DNA from: Sphagnum compactum
Taxonomy: Eukaryota; Bryophyta; Sphagnopsida; Sphagnales
Assembly (NCBI GenBank): GCA_965153455.1
Contig: OZ234495.1
Span: forward strand, 868,001 to 932,000
DNA length: 64,000 bases
Direction of reading: 5' to 3'
A model generated the notes under the pieces. The model was not told where the DNA came from. It ran no database searches and worked only from the letters and a program-made list of their open reading frames with translations. This document shows positions 52,842 through 63,773 of this stretch, piece after piece. The first letter of the stretch is position 1, and each line of letters opens with the position of its first letter. The position numbers were made by a program, and so were the translations under genes.

Positions 52842-53365
52842 CTGGCAACAAATTGTTCCCCAAGATGTTCCCAATAGCACCTATTCATTGAGCCCATCAG
52901 CAATTAATTTTTTTGGTACATTGACGACTCCTCAATGGAAGTATGTTTTTAGACCTTCTCTCTCAATTGCAAAATAGAAATAACTGCATTCCCAAGCAAT
53001 CTACCTTTTTCAGTTTATGTACATAAGAGTTGAACTTTGGGCAAACCATATGAGATAAAATTGAGATGCTATCGAGAACGCGTGAGAGAACAACTTGAGA
53101 ACTTGAGAAACCCCAAGTTAACATGATGAAAACATGTTAGGAACAAGGAAGAGGAACAAAGAGCCCAGGCCAAAAATGGTGACCTTACTTATCTAAGGAG
53201 AGGTGACGAGGTGCCGTGTAAGTAAGGTGGCGTGTGACGTTACGCTTGACATGTCTCGCCATTAGCTAGGGTGAGAGAGAGAGCTTCACAGTTGGTGCCA
53301 AAGGGGTGGGGGTGAGTGTGCATGCACTAGTTTGAGCTGCTTTCCATTCCAATCCCATCTCCGGA
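52842..53365. other. Region where the missing MIRO 5' half would be; GSTZ upstream flank
   Basis: No exon for the first MIRO GTPase (P-loop GDxGxGKS type) is visible on the minus strand here. The right part, with a GA run near 53273-53284, is the likely promoter of the zeta GST gene. Confidence 0.5.
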
Positions 53366-56187
53366 ATGGCAGCCCAGGTAACGGTACTGAAACCCAATTT
53401 GCTCGATTTCCAATTCCCAACAGGATTCGTTCAATTTGTATCATTTTTCTCAACACGGTTTTGTGATGGGGTTTGAACTTCGAAGTGCATCATCATCTCC
53501 AGTGATCGTGGCTGTTTTTTTTTTGTTTTTTTTTTTTGTTGAGGGAGTGGGGTTTCTTTTTTCTAGAATCTGAGCTGTGTACTAGAGTTCTAATTCTTTT
53601 AGAAGAAGAAGAAGAAAAAGAAGTTGGCAACCAAAATTCATTCAGCTACACCGATGTACAAAGGGATGTGTGAATGTAACTGCTGTGGATTGGAGATTTT
53701 AGGGTTTGAAGAATGGAGTTGAGGAACAGTTTGATGACTCATCCCTCTCCTCATCTCTCTCCTGAGCGTTCTTACAACACAGATGGGAAGCTCAAGAGAC
53801 ACATGTTTGACATCATAATTTCATGTTTGTGTGCACAGTTGCAATCTCCAATTGTCTTGCACCATCTGTTGGAGTTTATTCAATCAATAGTATAGTCACA
53901 AAGTCAATAATAGGATTGGAAGCACTATTGTGAACGAAATCCCATCACAAACGCTTGAGTCAAAGTTCAGCATTCTCTTGTGATGGAATCCAAGTAAGAT
54001 TTTGAGTTACATATGTACAAATATGTGGGTGTATGATGCAGATAGGAACAGAGGTATGGAAACTTGATACTCTACTATTACTCATATGTTTGAAGCTCAT
54101 ATTGCATGCATGGCAGCTGCAACCTAGCAAGAGTTTTGATGTGAAGAAGAGTTGCGGGTGAATGATGCAGGCAGGAACAGCAGAGGTACCAAATGTGACG
54201 CTGTACTCATACTTTCGAAGCTCATGTGCATGGCGGGTGCGACTTGGTCTTCTGTTGAAAGGAATGTCTCGTAACCTGTGGTTGCATTTTAATTTTTTCT
54301 CTTGGGAGAATTCAAGATGGAATCTTGTGGGTTGCTATGTGCCAAGGGCCAGCTGAAACTCCCTTCAGATATGCCAAGTCTTTAAGAGAGTGTTCTTGCA
54401 ATCCAGCTAACATAATTTTCATTGGGCGTGCAGGCATCCCTTACGAGTACAAGGCTATTAATATTCTAAAAGGGGATCAATTCACAGAGGGTAAAACTTC
54501 CAATCTCTGTTTTTGGTCATACTGTAGACCGGGACATTGGTTGTGGAGTCACAACATCTTCCAGTATTTTCTAGAAAATTTCACAGGAGAGGGACTGACA
54601 GAATCATATTTCCCAAAATGTATTTGAATTACACCACACATCAGTTGCACCTGAACATCTGGTCATTTGTATATCTGCAGCAAGTGTATGCAAAATATTG
54701 GTATACTTGACAGCACTGATTGTCACTGAATTGATTGCAGAGTTTACCAAGCTGAACCCATTGCAGCTGGTTCCTGTATTGGAGATTGACGGTGTAAAAC
54801 TGGTCGATTCAGTTGCAATTCTACAGGTTTTTCCCTACACACTTGAAATTTAAGACTGGATTGCTTAAGAAACAGACCAAGGGATCGGTATGTGCAGCTA
54901 CTTTGGCAGCTTGCTATATGATTCGAAGAGTTGACATCATTTGTCTTGAATCCAAATTGAGATATTCATATACTGACTGAGTACACATTCCTCCAAGGAT
55001 CTCTTACTTGTGCAGCAATCAATTTCTTTCAGAAGATTTTACTTTGTGGTGCTGTCTTATGGAGAAGGTGGGGGGGAATGCCTTGCAGTATTTGGAGGAG
55101 AAGTTTCCTGACAGAAGGCCTCTTCTGCCTAAAGATCTTGTACAAAGAGCACACGTTTATCAGGTCTTTAAGTTTCCCAGTCTCTTTTGTGACATGCTAA
55201 GTTCTAACCATGAATCTCTCCATCTTCTCTTCTCCAGAGACCTTACTGAACAAATTTGTTGGATTGGGCAGGCAGTGTATTTGATATCAGCTAATATTCA
55301 ACCTGCTCAAAACCTACAGATCCTGGTATGTAAATGATTAGAACCATTTCTTGTCATGGTCATTCTCTGACCCACATAATCTGCAGGAATTGGGACATTG
55401 ATATCAGAAAGGCTGACTAAAGTGAGCTTGTGCATTTGACTGCAGACTGTGATAGAGGCAAAGCTGGGTAGCGAGGAGCGGCTCAAGTGGGCTCAAGGCA
55501 TCATTGAAAAGGGATTTACTGGTTTTGATCCTCTTCTCACTCACCATATTTTGAAGCACATCTGCATTTGTATAGTTGTAATGCAGTCAAGTACCTGTTT
55601 GTCATAAAGTCCTAGGTGCAGACATGGCTTAAGAATCGCAAGCATTATTTTAAGCTCCCTGTACCCAGAATCCTAACTGCAGAATACTCATCATAGATTA
55701 GGTAGCTTGCAAGTGTTCCTCACTTGATTGTCTTGTATGATGCATTGATGCAGCTCTGGAGCAAATACTGGAAAAAACTTCTGGGAAGTACTGTTTTGGA
55801 GACACAGTTACCCTCGTAAGACCCATTTTTTGCACTTTATTGGTCCTATTTCTCCTATGCTCCGCTTTCTTGACTTATTGCTTCTGCACCTGGAGACTGA
55901 TGAGTTCCAATGAATGTGCATAGGCGGATGTGGTGTTGGTTCCACAAGTGGCAACTGCAAACCGCTTCCAAGTGGACATGGTATGCAACTAGACACTTTT
56001 GAAGTGGTATGAATGATATTTTCCTGCAGTGATTTCTCTAATTGATTTTAGAAGTGGAACCTGATCTTTGCATTTCCATATGTAGGCACAGTATCCAACA
56101 ATCCAACGCATTGTGGAAGCGTTGTATGAGTTGCCTGAAGTTGAGGCTTCTATGCCTGCTAACCAGCCAGACGCCCCAAAATCATGA
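53366..56187 (+). CDS. GSTZ: Zeta-class glutathione transferase, copy A (maleylacetoacetate isomerase type)
   Basis: Zeta GSTs isomerise maleylacetoacetate to fumarylacetoacetate in tyrosine breakdown, using glutathione. Exons: 53366-53377 (MAAQ, likely first exon) joined to 54171-54270, or a start at ATG 54162; then 54434-54490, 54741-54826, 55089-55163, 55272-55325, 55446-55521, 55754-55815, 55924-55980 and 56086-56187. This gives about 225 residues, the family length. The catalytic motif is SSCAWRVR near residue 20; also present are EYKAINILKGDQ, NPLQLVPVLEIDG, DSVAIL, YLEEKFP, LLPKDLVQRA, GKYCFGDTVTLADV and a C-terminal NQPDAPKS. The usual donor after the first main exon reads G-GA where copy B has G-GT. 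A GT nine bases downstream (54271) keeps the frame and adds three residues, so the gene may still work through it. All other junctions are canonical. Copy B follows 1.3 kb downstream. Confidence 0.85.
54036..54130 (+). pseudogene. Relic duplicate of the first GSTZ catalytic exon
   Basis: This stretch parallels the start of the copy A exon at 54162: GATGCAGATAGGAACAGAGG versus GATGCAGGCAGGAACAGCAG, then ACTCATATGTTTGAAGCTCAT versus ACTCATACTTTCGAAGCTCAT, and GCATGGC. Indels and substitutions break the frame and the Ser-Ser-Cys codons, so it cannot be used. Confidence 0.7.
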
Positions 56188-56574
56188 CTGATCTAGTGTG
56201 GCACGAACTTGCATCTGTACCTCTGGGTTTGGCAAAATTGATAATGGGCATGTGTGAAGAACTTCAATCTGTGGCAAGGGGCATTTAGGAAGCAGACTAT
56301 GTTTGGGGTATTTATATTTCATGCAGAAGACATGAAATGGTACAAATTTCAGAATGACATTAGTATCTCCACGTAAGGTTCTTTCAACTTTCCTAATGCT
56401 ATAGTGACTACAGAATTTCTACCACCCTACATAACCCAGTAGAGAATAAGCCAAACATTTTGTATCAGACTATCACCAGGAACAGCTGACTACAGTGACT
56501 CGCTGTCCGACTGCTCCGCACTGACTCCATCAGCTCCTGACAATGGGTTTATAAAAACCATATAACATAAAACA

Positions 56575-57005
56575 CAATCTTACAATAGTTGAAGCTCATA
56601 ATCATCTTCAAGAATTTATGGCATAAATTGAGAGTTCACAATGGTGGGATTCTTAAAGTGTTTCAAGCTAGCAATATTGTAGATCTGAACTCCAATCCAA
56701 GAAACAAAAAACCATACATCATAATAAAACGCAATCTTACTATAGTTGAAGCTCATCATCATCTTGATGCAATTATGGCAGAAATTGAGAGTTCACAATG
56801 GTGGGATTTCCTAAGAGTTTTTCAAGTTCACATGGCAGTTTTGAAACTTCAAATCCAAGAAACAAAAACCAATAAGTCATAAATAAAACATGATCTTACA
56901 ATATAGATTGAAGCTCATCATCTTCAAGAAATTATGGAAAAAATTTGGCGGGATTCCTAAGGTCTTTTCAAGCTTGCATAGTAGTTCTAAACTCCAAATC
57001 CAATA
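56575..57005. repeat. Tandem array of about 158-bp units, nearly three copies
   Basis: Copies begin near 56575, 56732 and 56892. Each has ATCTTAC(A/T)ATAG...GAAGCTCAT, then ATTATGG, GAGAGTTCACAATGGTGGGA (decayed in the third), TTCAAG and AACTCCAATCCAAGAAAC-type sequence. Period 157 and 160. Confidence 0.85.
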
Positions 57006-57243
57006 TACAAAAAAACCCAACCATCAAGTGTGAATGCACCATTATAGTACTGGTAAAAAGGTGAAAAAGGTTGGCAAACAATGGGCAGCCACTGGGCAGG
57101 CACTGAGAGCGTGTTCTGTGGAACCCTAAACCCTAAACCCTTATCCACCAGTCGATGGACAAAAGGGTTTTGTATTTTCGATCTTTTTGTGTGCAATTAT
57201 GATACTTGTGAAGCTCTTGATGCTCGAGGAGAAATTCGGTGTT

Positions 57244-57263
57244 GGGGGGGGGGGGGGGGGGGG
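57244..57263. repeat. Poly-G run of 20
   Basis: A homopolymer of 20 G upstream of GSTZ copy B; it could form a G-quadruplex and its length in the assembly is doubtful. A 15-base C run also lies at about 30556-30570 in an intron of the WD40 gene. Confidence 0.9.
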
Positions 57264-57484
57264 ATCATCAAAAAGGGAATGGGATTGGAAAGGTCCTCCT
57301 CCTCAACAGGTTTCAGAACTTAGATCTGTCTGCTTCTTCTTGCTCATCATTCATGTAGATTTCCAAAAGTGAAATCAAATTACTGTCTAGCCTGCATTCA
57401 TCTATCTTCTTGCAAGTAAGTATTCAGGTGAAATCAAATTGTATTCCAAGTTATAGGATTTATACAATAGATAAAAAGTGTGCC

Positions 57485-59668
57485 ATGGAGGAGTCCATGA
57501 TGCAGAAAGGGACAGAGATGCCAAAAGTGATACTCTACTCATACCATCTCAGCTCATGTTCATGGCGAGTGCGGCTTGCTCTTATGCTCAAAGGTATGTT
57601 TGAAAAAATATGTCTGTGGGTTTTCAGTGTCAAATTTCATTACTGACAAATTCCAACATTCAACCCTTGTGGGGCATAAATATCTTCCTGGGGTAGCTGA
57701 AAACCCTTGTGCATCTTTTGATATGAAAAGGATTCAGTTTGAATGTCAGAATCCTGCTCACACCTTTTTTCTTCATGGGGTGTACAGGCATTGATTATGA
57801 GTACAAGGCTATTAACATCTTAACAGGGGAACAATTTTCTGAAGGTAAGATTGTAGATCTCTGCTTTCAATTGATATTGCAGATGTGAAGTAGCTACCCA
57901 TGCATGTGGTTGGGAAGTCAGAACATCCTGCCAGAATTTTCTGGAACATTGACAGGAGATGGGAGGTAGAGAATGCCCAGAACACATTCAGGTTACAAAG
58001 CCGCAGTGTTCGCACCTGATGATATTTCTCTGTTGCATGTTGGTGGAAGAGAGTGGTAGATTTGACAGCTCCCAATGGTCATTGAACTCATTTGCAGAAT
58101 TCACAAAGCTCAACCCATTTCAGACAGTCCCTGTGTTGGAGATTGATGGTGTAACTCTGGTGGATTCTGTTGCCATTCTACTGGTTTCTCTCTATCCCGA
58201 CTTGTTTTATACCTATGTAATTTAGCAAGAATGGAAGCTGATGCCTTAGAAACTAAAATGACATATTCATAGGCCTACTATCGCTTTGTCCATGGCTCTC
58301 TACACTCCTGCTTTTGCTGTCAGAAAATTGCTCTTTTGAGGATCCTCTTTGACAGAGACTTTAGCAAGGTTGGAGGGGAGGAGGGGGTGTGGGCGTTTGC
58401 AGTATTTGGAGGAGAGATTTCCTGACAAAAGGCCTCTTCTGCCAAAAGATCTTGTACAAAGAGCACATATTCATCAGGTATTAACTTTCCCAATTCTCTC
58501 ATTTGAAGTCATAAATGCTTTCACTGCTGTTCAGTAATCAATCTTTTCTTCTTCTTCAAATTATCCATCGCTTCTTCTTCTTCTTCTTCTGCAACTCTAC
58601 TGAAATTTTTGTGATGCATGTGGCAGGTGGTGTTTTTGATAGCATCTAACATCCAGCCTTTGCAAAACACACAGATTCTGGTGTGTTTCATGCCTCAACC
58701 ATTTCTTGTCATGCTCACTCCCTGAGACACTGAGGATTGCAGGATTTGGTTCATTCATATCAGAGAGTCTGAGCAACTTTAGTTTGTGCATTGCACCGCA
58801 GCCTGTGATAGAGGCAAAACTGGGTAAAGAAGAGCGACTGAAGTGGGCACAAGACTCCATCGCAAAGGGTTTCAGTGGTATAACTTCACACTGCCCACAT
58901 TTTGCATCACATTCTACATTGTTATAACTCTTGTGCAAATAACAATCTATACTTGACAGAATCATTTGAGATTCAGACAAGGTTTAAGGAGGTTCAGGAA
59001 AGAGAAAGAAATTTCTTGTCAGCTGCTTCTGATATAAAACCCTGGTATTCTAACTGCAGAATGCTTGCCGTAGCCTAGAGATTTCTCAAGTCATTTTCCA
59101 TATTGTGATTACTGTGTATGATACATGCAGCACTGGAGCGAATATTGGAAAAAACTGCTGGAAAGTACTGTTTTGGGGACATGGTTACACTAGTAAGAAT
59201 TCCATTTCTTTGTCTGCACACTTCTTCATACTTCACCTTTGCTCGAGCCTTTCTTCACCTACAACTGTTCATAGACTCTGGATTTTTAATGTGTTCCATT
59301 GCATTGCACAGGCTGATGTTGTATTGAGTCCCCAACTTGCAAATGCAATTCGATTCCAGTTGGAAATGGTATGGAAACAAAACTGATGTGTTTTCAAAGC
59401 ACTATAGGGCAACTGTACAGATTCTTGTTATCGGTGCGTATGTTGATTCTCTTTGCAGCAACAGGCTTCAAAATGAAGAGTAACTGATTTTTATCAGGGT
59501 ATCAGTAGTTAACTCATTGTTAAATCTCAACCAAACCGGTCCTTTACTTTCTGTATGTACATGTAGGCACCATATCCAACAATTCGACGTGTTGGGCAAG
59601 CTTTGAATGAATTACCTGAAGTCAAGGCTTCAGCACCTGCCAACCAACCAGATGCTCCAAAATTATAA
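57485..59668 (+). CDS. GSTZ: Zeta-class glutathione transferase, copy B
   Basis: Same family and predicted reaction as copy A. Exons: 57485-57593, 57788-57844, 58098-58183, 58403-58477, 58627-58680, 58802-58877, 59131-59192, 59312-59368 and 59567-59668, giving 225 residues. Exon sizes from the second on equal those of copy A, which proves tandem duplication. The catalytic motif is SSCSWRVR; further landmarks are YEYKAINILTGEQ, NPFQTVPVLEIDG, YLEERFPDKRPLLPKDL, GKYCFGDMVTLADV and NQPDAPKL. All donors are GT, including the first, which is lost in copy A. Residue changes against A are spread evenly (for example NLQIL to NTQIL), so the copies are not very recent. A separate upstream first exon, as in copy A, was not found; a cryptic acceptor GATGCAG lies inside the first exon. 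Confidence 0.92.
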
Positions 59669-60468
59669 CTGTAAAATGTCTCCAGCAACAAGATAAAGCT
59701 ATGTTTAGTAGTGGCTGTACATTTTGCCCCTTTAATCATCTTGCAATTGCAGAAGTTGAATTCTGCAAGTCATAATCACCCCAAGCTGATTTGCAAGCTG
59801 CCGATTCATCTCCAGTACAAAAGTGATCTCAGATAACTATGACTCTATGTGATAAGCACTTTAATGTTCAAATAAAAAGCATTCAGAAATGACAGAATGC
59901 TGGTACTGTTGTACATGCAGCAGAGGGAAATGTTGCATGTAGAACGCCATTTTTACTTTGCAAATAGTATCACATCTCAGCTGCCAATAACAGACTGTTC
60001 CAATATCAGATATTCATCTGATCAGAGTGATCTACTGAGATGGTTTACAGCAACCTGCAAAACAATCATGGAAATCCCTTTCATCCATTTGCACTTTCCT
60101 GTGGTTGTGTTCAACTGAAAAGAAAGGAGTCCTTCCATAAATCATTCTACATGTGATTACAAGGGAAACACATTATCAATGTATTTGCAGTAGCCAACAT
60201 GCACACCATCTGCATCGCTAGAGGCACACAGCAGTGGATTCTATTTTCTAGAGCATCCATCTCGTGTGTAGGTAGAGCCACATGTACTATCAACACATTC
60301 CACACAGGAGTGGAACCATACTTCAGTAACCAACCTTGGACATTCCAATTTCCACAATCATCTCCAATGCACCTCATTAGCTGGTCAATTAGTAAATAGA
60401 CAGTTCACACTGCACAGGAGCATCTGAAACATGTGTCCTTGCATATCACTGGTTGTGTATTTCACACG
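59669..60468. other. Convergent intergenic region
   Basis: Between GSTZ copy B (+) and PDCD5 (-); both 3' UTRs are expected here. Short open frames only. No gene recognised. Confidence 0.5.
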
Positions 60469-63191
60469 TCACTCATCATCATCAAACACATTTCGACGAC
60501 GTTGAATCTGCCACAAGAAAATGTGCCATGAATAACTCAAAAGCTTGTATGTAAAGGACAGCATTGTGGATGCTAAAATGACATCAAAGGAACATTGCAC
60601 TCAAAAGTAGCTACAAGACACATACAAGTCAAATCAACATGTCCCTAACATTCTTACCGTGACTTTTGTCTTCTTCTGGGTTTGCTCGTTGATTTGCTCC
60701 AACAGCTGGATAAGCCTTTCCTCAGAGACCTGCGCGGCATGGAGAGCAGATTGTGAGCCATTTCAGTGGCAGATACCACATATGCAGGCAGGCAGGTAAT
60801 TGAAATCTGAGACAAGAACCAACAGGGGAGGACAAGCATCAATACCTGTCCAAATACCAGGTTTGAGCTTCCAAGTGCCTACAATAGAGTCTTAAACCAG
60901 TGGAGAATGAGTGTAGTATGTGAGAAATAACCCCACATAACATGACAGGGCTTTAAAGAGCATAAACCTTCTCTGTGATCTGTCCATACTGTGCACTTCG
61001 CAATATAACATCCTCAACACCCCTTGCCTTCTCAGGCTTCACCAAAGCAATTCGAGAAACTGTCAAACAAACCTCTTGGAAGTCAGCAAGTAAGATGAAT
61101 GAAAATACTCCAAAATCAACCCTTGCAGCTGTTGTGCAAATCTCATTACAACTAGTCAGGCCAGTTAGTGACCCTTCGATATCTTCATGGGAGGGTAGAC
61201 CACAGATGTATTACACTAGGAATCCGGCCTCCCAACAACACATATCAGTTCAGCAGAGAACTCCACAACAACACTTTGAAGGTAACTGTTACATCAGTTC
61301 CAGCCAAATCAATACAAATAAGATGAGAATGAGTACAGTCATAACCTAGCGAGTGTCAGTCACAAAGTATCAGACTGTCATCGTCATCATGAATGGCATG
61401 GAATAGCTGACATCAGCCATTTTTTACTGGTGAAATTTCACCAAAATGGAAAATTCTAAATCAAAAATTAAAAATGAAGTGATTTTTTAGGGTTCCATTA
61501 CCAGAAGTGGAAAAAAAGTTAAAAATTATATTTAGTTTTCAGTATGTAGCCAAAAATATAGAAGGATGATTCAAGATTTGTACTACATATCTGGTTTATA
61601 GCCAGATTTGGCTAAATCTTCCTACGGAGAATCACCACTTTTTCTACATCTTCCTATGGATAATCACCACTTTGACTGCACAAAAAAAAATTCCTAAAAA
61701 AAACTGGCTGCCATCACTCCCTACTGACGTCATCAGCTCCCAAAAGTGGGTGTAGACAAAGTATATAATCATCTGTTCATAATCTCAAGCAAAAGATCAT
61801 ACAAAAATCCATTTCATCAGTTTCTGTGACATTTCCAGCAGCAACAGAAAGATTCAGACACTGAACAACATATTAGACTTGATTAGCAGACCAATAAAGT
61901 TTCAGTGCCTAGCATCAGTCAATTAGGAGGGAAGAATAAAGTTGACAAAATGAGTGTCAAAGTGTTTCTCTCTCACTCTCATCTGCTGCATGTTAGAAAA
62001 ACCTTACGGCGTTCCCGTGCCTCTGAGGAAAGAACACGTGCCAGCATCAGCTGTCGATGTTCCTCAGCCTCCCTGCACAACCACAAAATTCATTAAAGAA
62101 GCCCAGGATTCCACATCCACAAGTCTTCTCCCGGCAAAACAATTATACAATTCTTTTTCACTGAAACCTGAGTTTGCAGTCTGATGTAGCTTGCTGCAAT
62201 GCATGTAGGTGTTGACACCATCAGGACCTACAACTGATACCCTTTTGGTCTTTTCTTCATAGGTGAACTTTGCCACCAACGCAATAGCAGGCAAGACCAC
62301 ACAAAGACTGGAAAAGTAAAATCACCTCTTCTGTTCCTCCTGTGCCTGTTGCTGCTCCCTGCTCTGAGGAGCACCCTGTTAAGAACCCGTTTACAAAGCC
62401 CCATGGTTATTCAGAGGTGGAACCTGAGAAAAGAACAAAAAGTCAAAAACTACCACTGAAATGAGTTTGCAAACCTCAGCCACATAATCAAAATTGCAGA
62501 GCTCTGGAAGACTGCTCAGCTGGTAAAATCCAAATCTACCTGTCTCCATCCCTAGTTTCTGAAGGGCTTCCAAAATTCTGGTAGAGGGAATAATGGGAGC
62601 TTGCAAAAATAAGGCTACTTACCCCTCCCCCACCACCATGACCCATAAGCTCCTGCATTCGGCGCTGCCTGATAGCTTCAAGCTCTGGATCATCCTGCCA
62701 CCACAATAGTAGTTTCCAGCTACTTAATACACAATTGCAATGGTGAGATAACATGATACATCCTATGTGTTTCTGCCAAGAATCCATGTCTCAAAGAAGC
62801 TAAGAGTTTTCCAGGTGCTGTAATTTGCATTTCATAATCTGTGCAGAACTTTCTGCACATGGAAAGAGTTCGCTAATATCATGCAATCCAAACCCTAACA
62901 TGCATGACACAACAACCAACCGTGTTTTCTCTCTCACCTTGGTTCAAGATCAGAGCATAATTCAGTCCTAATACTTCAGAGACGGTAGAATCAGAAGGAC
63001 CCGAAAAAAAATCCCAAAACATCGCAACTACAAGAGAAAAAGAAACGGATAAAAAAAAAGGGGACGGACTGCACGTCACCAAAGAGACTCCAAAGGTCTC
63101 TTTGCCCACAGATTCGTCAAGAATCATGACTAGCAGCTTCTACAACCAACAGAAGAAATCCGTAGAAGTGAAATAGGACTATATTTACCAT
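60469..63191 (-). CDS. PDCD5: PDCD5 family protein (programmed cell death 5 / TFAR19)
   Basis: A small conserved, mostly helical protein found from archaea to plants and animals; in animals it is linked to apoptosis and chaperonin binding, in archaea it is a putative DNA-binding protein. Exons (minus strand): 63189-63191, 62623-62694, 62326-62375, 62008-62072, 60968-61059, 60658-60729 and 60469-60507, giving 130 residues, the family size. The first coding exon appears to be only the ATG, joined directly to DDPELEAIRQRRMQELMG. Then follow a Gly/Gln-rich link, EAEEHRQLMLARVLSSEARE, RIALVKPEKARGVEDVILR, the VSEERLIQLLEQIN helix, and IQRRRNVFDDDE at the C terminus. All phases agree. A 33-base phase-0 open stretch with good splice borders at about 60847-60879 in the fifth intron could be a cassette exon; I left it out. 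Confidence 0.93.
61520..61765 (-). repeat. Dispersed repeat element, copy 2, in a PDCD5 intron
   Basis: Read on the minus strand it starts with CTACACCCACTTTTGGGAGC, then TGATGACGTCAGTAGGGAG and TGATGGCAGCC, an A/T tract, a doubled AAGTGGTGATT...AGGAAGAT block and CTGGCTATAAACCAG. The head matches 30598-30655 (+), 34380-34440 (+) and 56500-56550 (-); the tail matches 46660-46870 (-). It lies in the long intron between PDCD5 exons at 62008 and 61059. Confidence 0.6.
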
Positions 63192-63773
63192 CTCTGAGTG
63201 TTCTTTTCTGTCTCCCAAATCCTTTGGGAATTGCGCGTGCAATCTTCCTTCCTCCCCCACCCGCTGCTTCCGCACAGAACTCCGACACACGAGACGCACA
63301 AACAACGCGCGCTCTCTTGCGCTCGCAGACCAAGACCTAAGCGAGGGAGATCGACGAACGAATAACCAAGTGTGGTCCATCTTCGTCCATTATCATCGTC
63401 GAACGAACAACCAGTTTCTCGTCCTTCTTTTATCTTATTCTTTCTTTAGGGAACCTCTTGCTTTGGAGAAATTAAATGGGTTTTTCTTTTCTTTTCATTA
63501 GGGTGGGAACTGGGAACTGGGAACTCGGGAGCTGGAGTTAATTTTTGCCAAAATAACCCTATAATTGGCAGCTGTTTTTACGTAGTGGAATGGGCAAGAC
63601 CCTAACCATCGGCAGCCGATTTTACTCACTGGAATGGACAAGACGACAAGACCCTGCAATTTTCAGCCAATTCCGATTTGGAATCGGCATGACCCTATCC
63701 ATTATGCCGGATAAGAAGGCCCGCCATTCCCTGCCGGCTCGTGCAGAAGAGTTGCAGGAATTGCTTTGCTCCC
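63192..63773. promoter_or_regulatory. Shared upstream region of PDCD5 and the right-edge gene
   Basis: About 580 bp separate the PDCD5 ATG (-) from the ATG of the last gene (+). It includes GGGAACT repeats (about 63505-63530) and GC-richer DNA next to the PDCD5 leader. Promoter elements cannot be assigned. Confidence 0.45.

Larger units (their letters stand above)
56188..57484. other. Spacer between the two GSTZ copies
   Basis: Holds the copy A 3' UTR, a dispersed-repeat fragment near 56500-56550, a 158-bp tandem array, telomere-like units and a 20-base G run. No gene is recognised. Confidence 0.55.
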
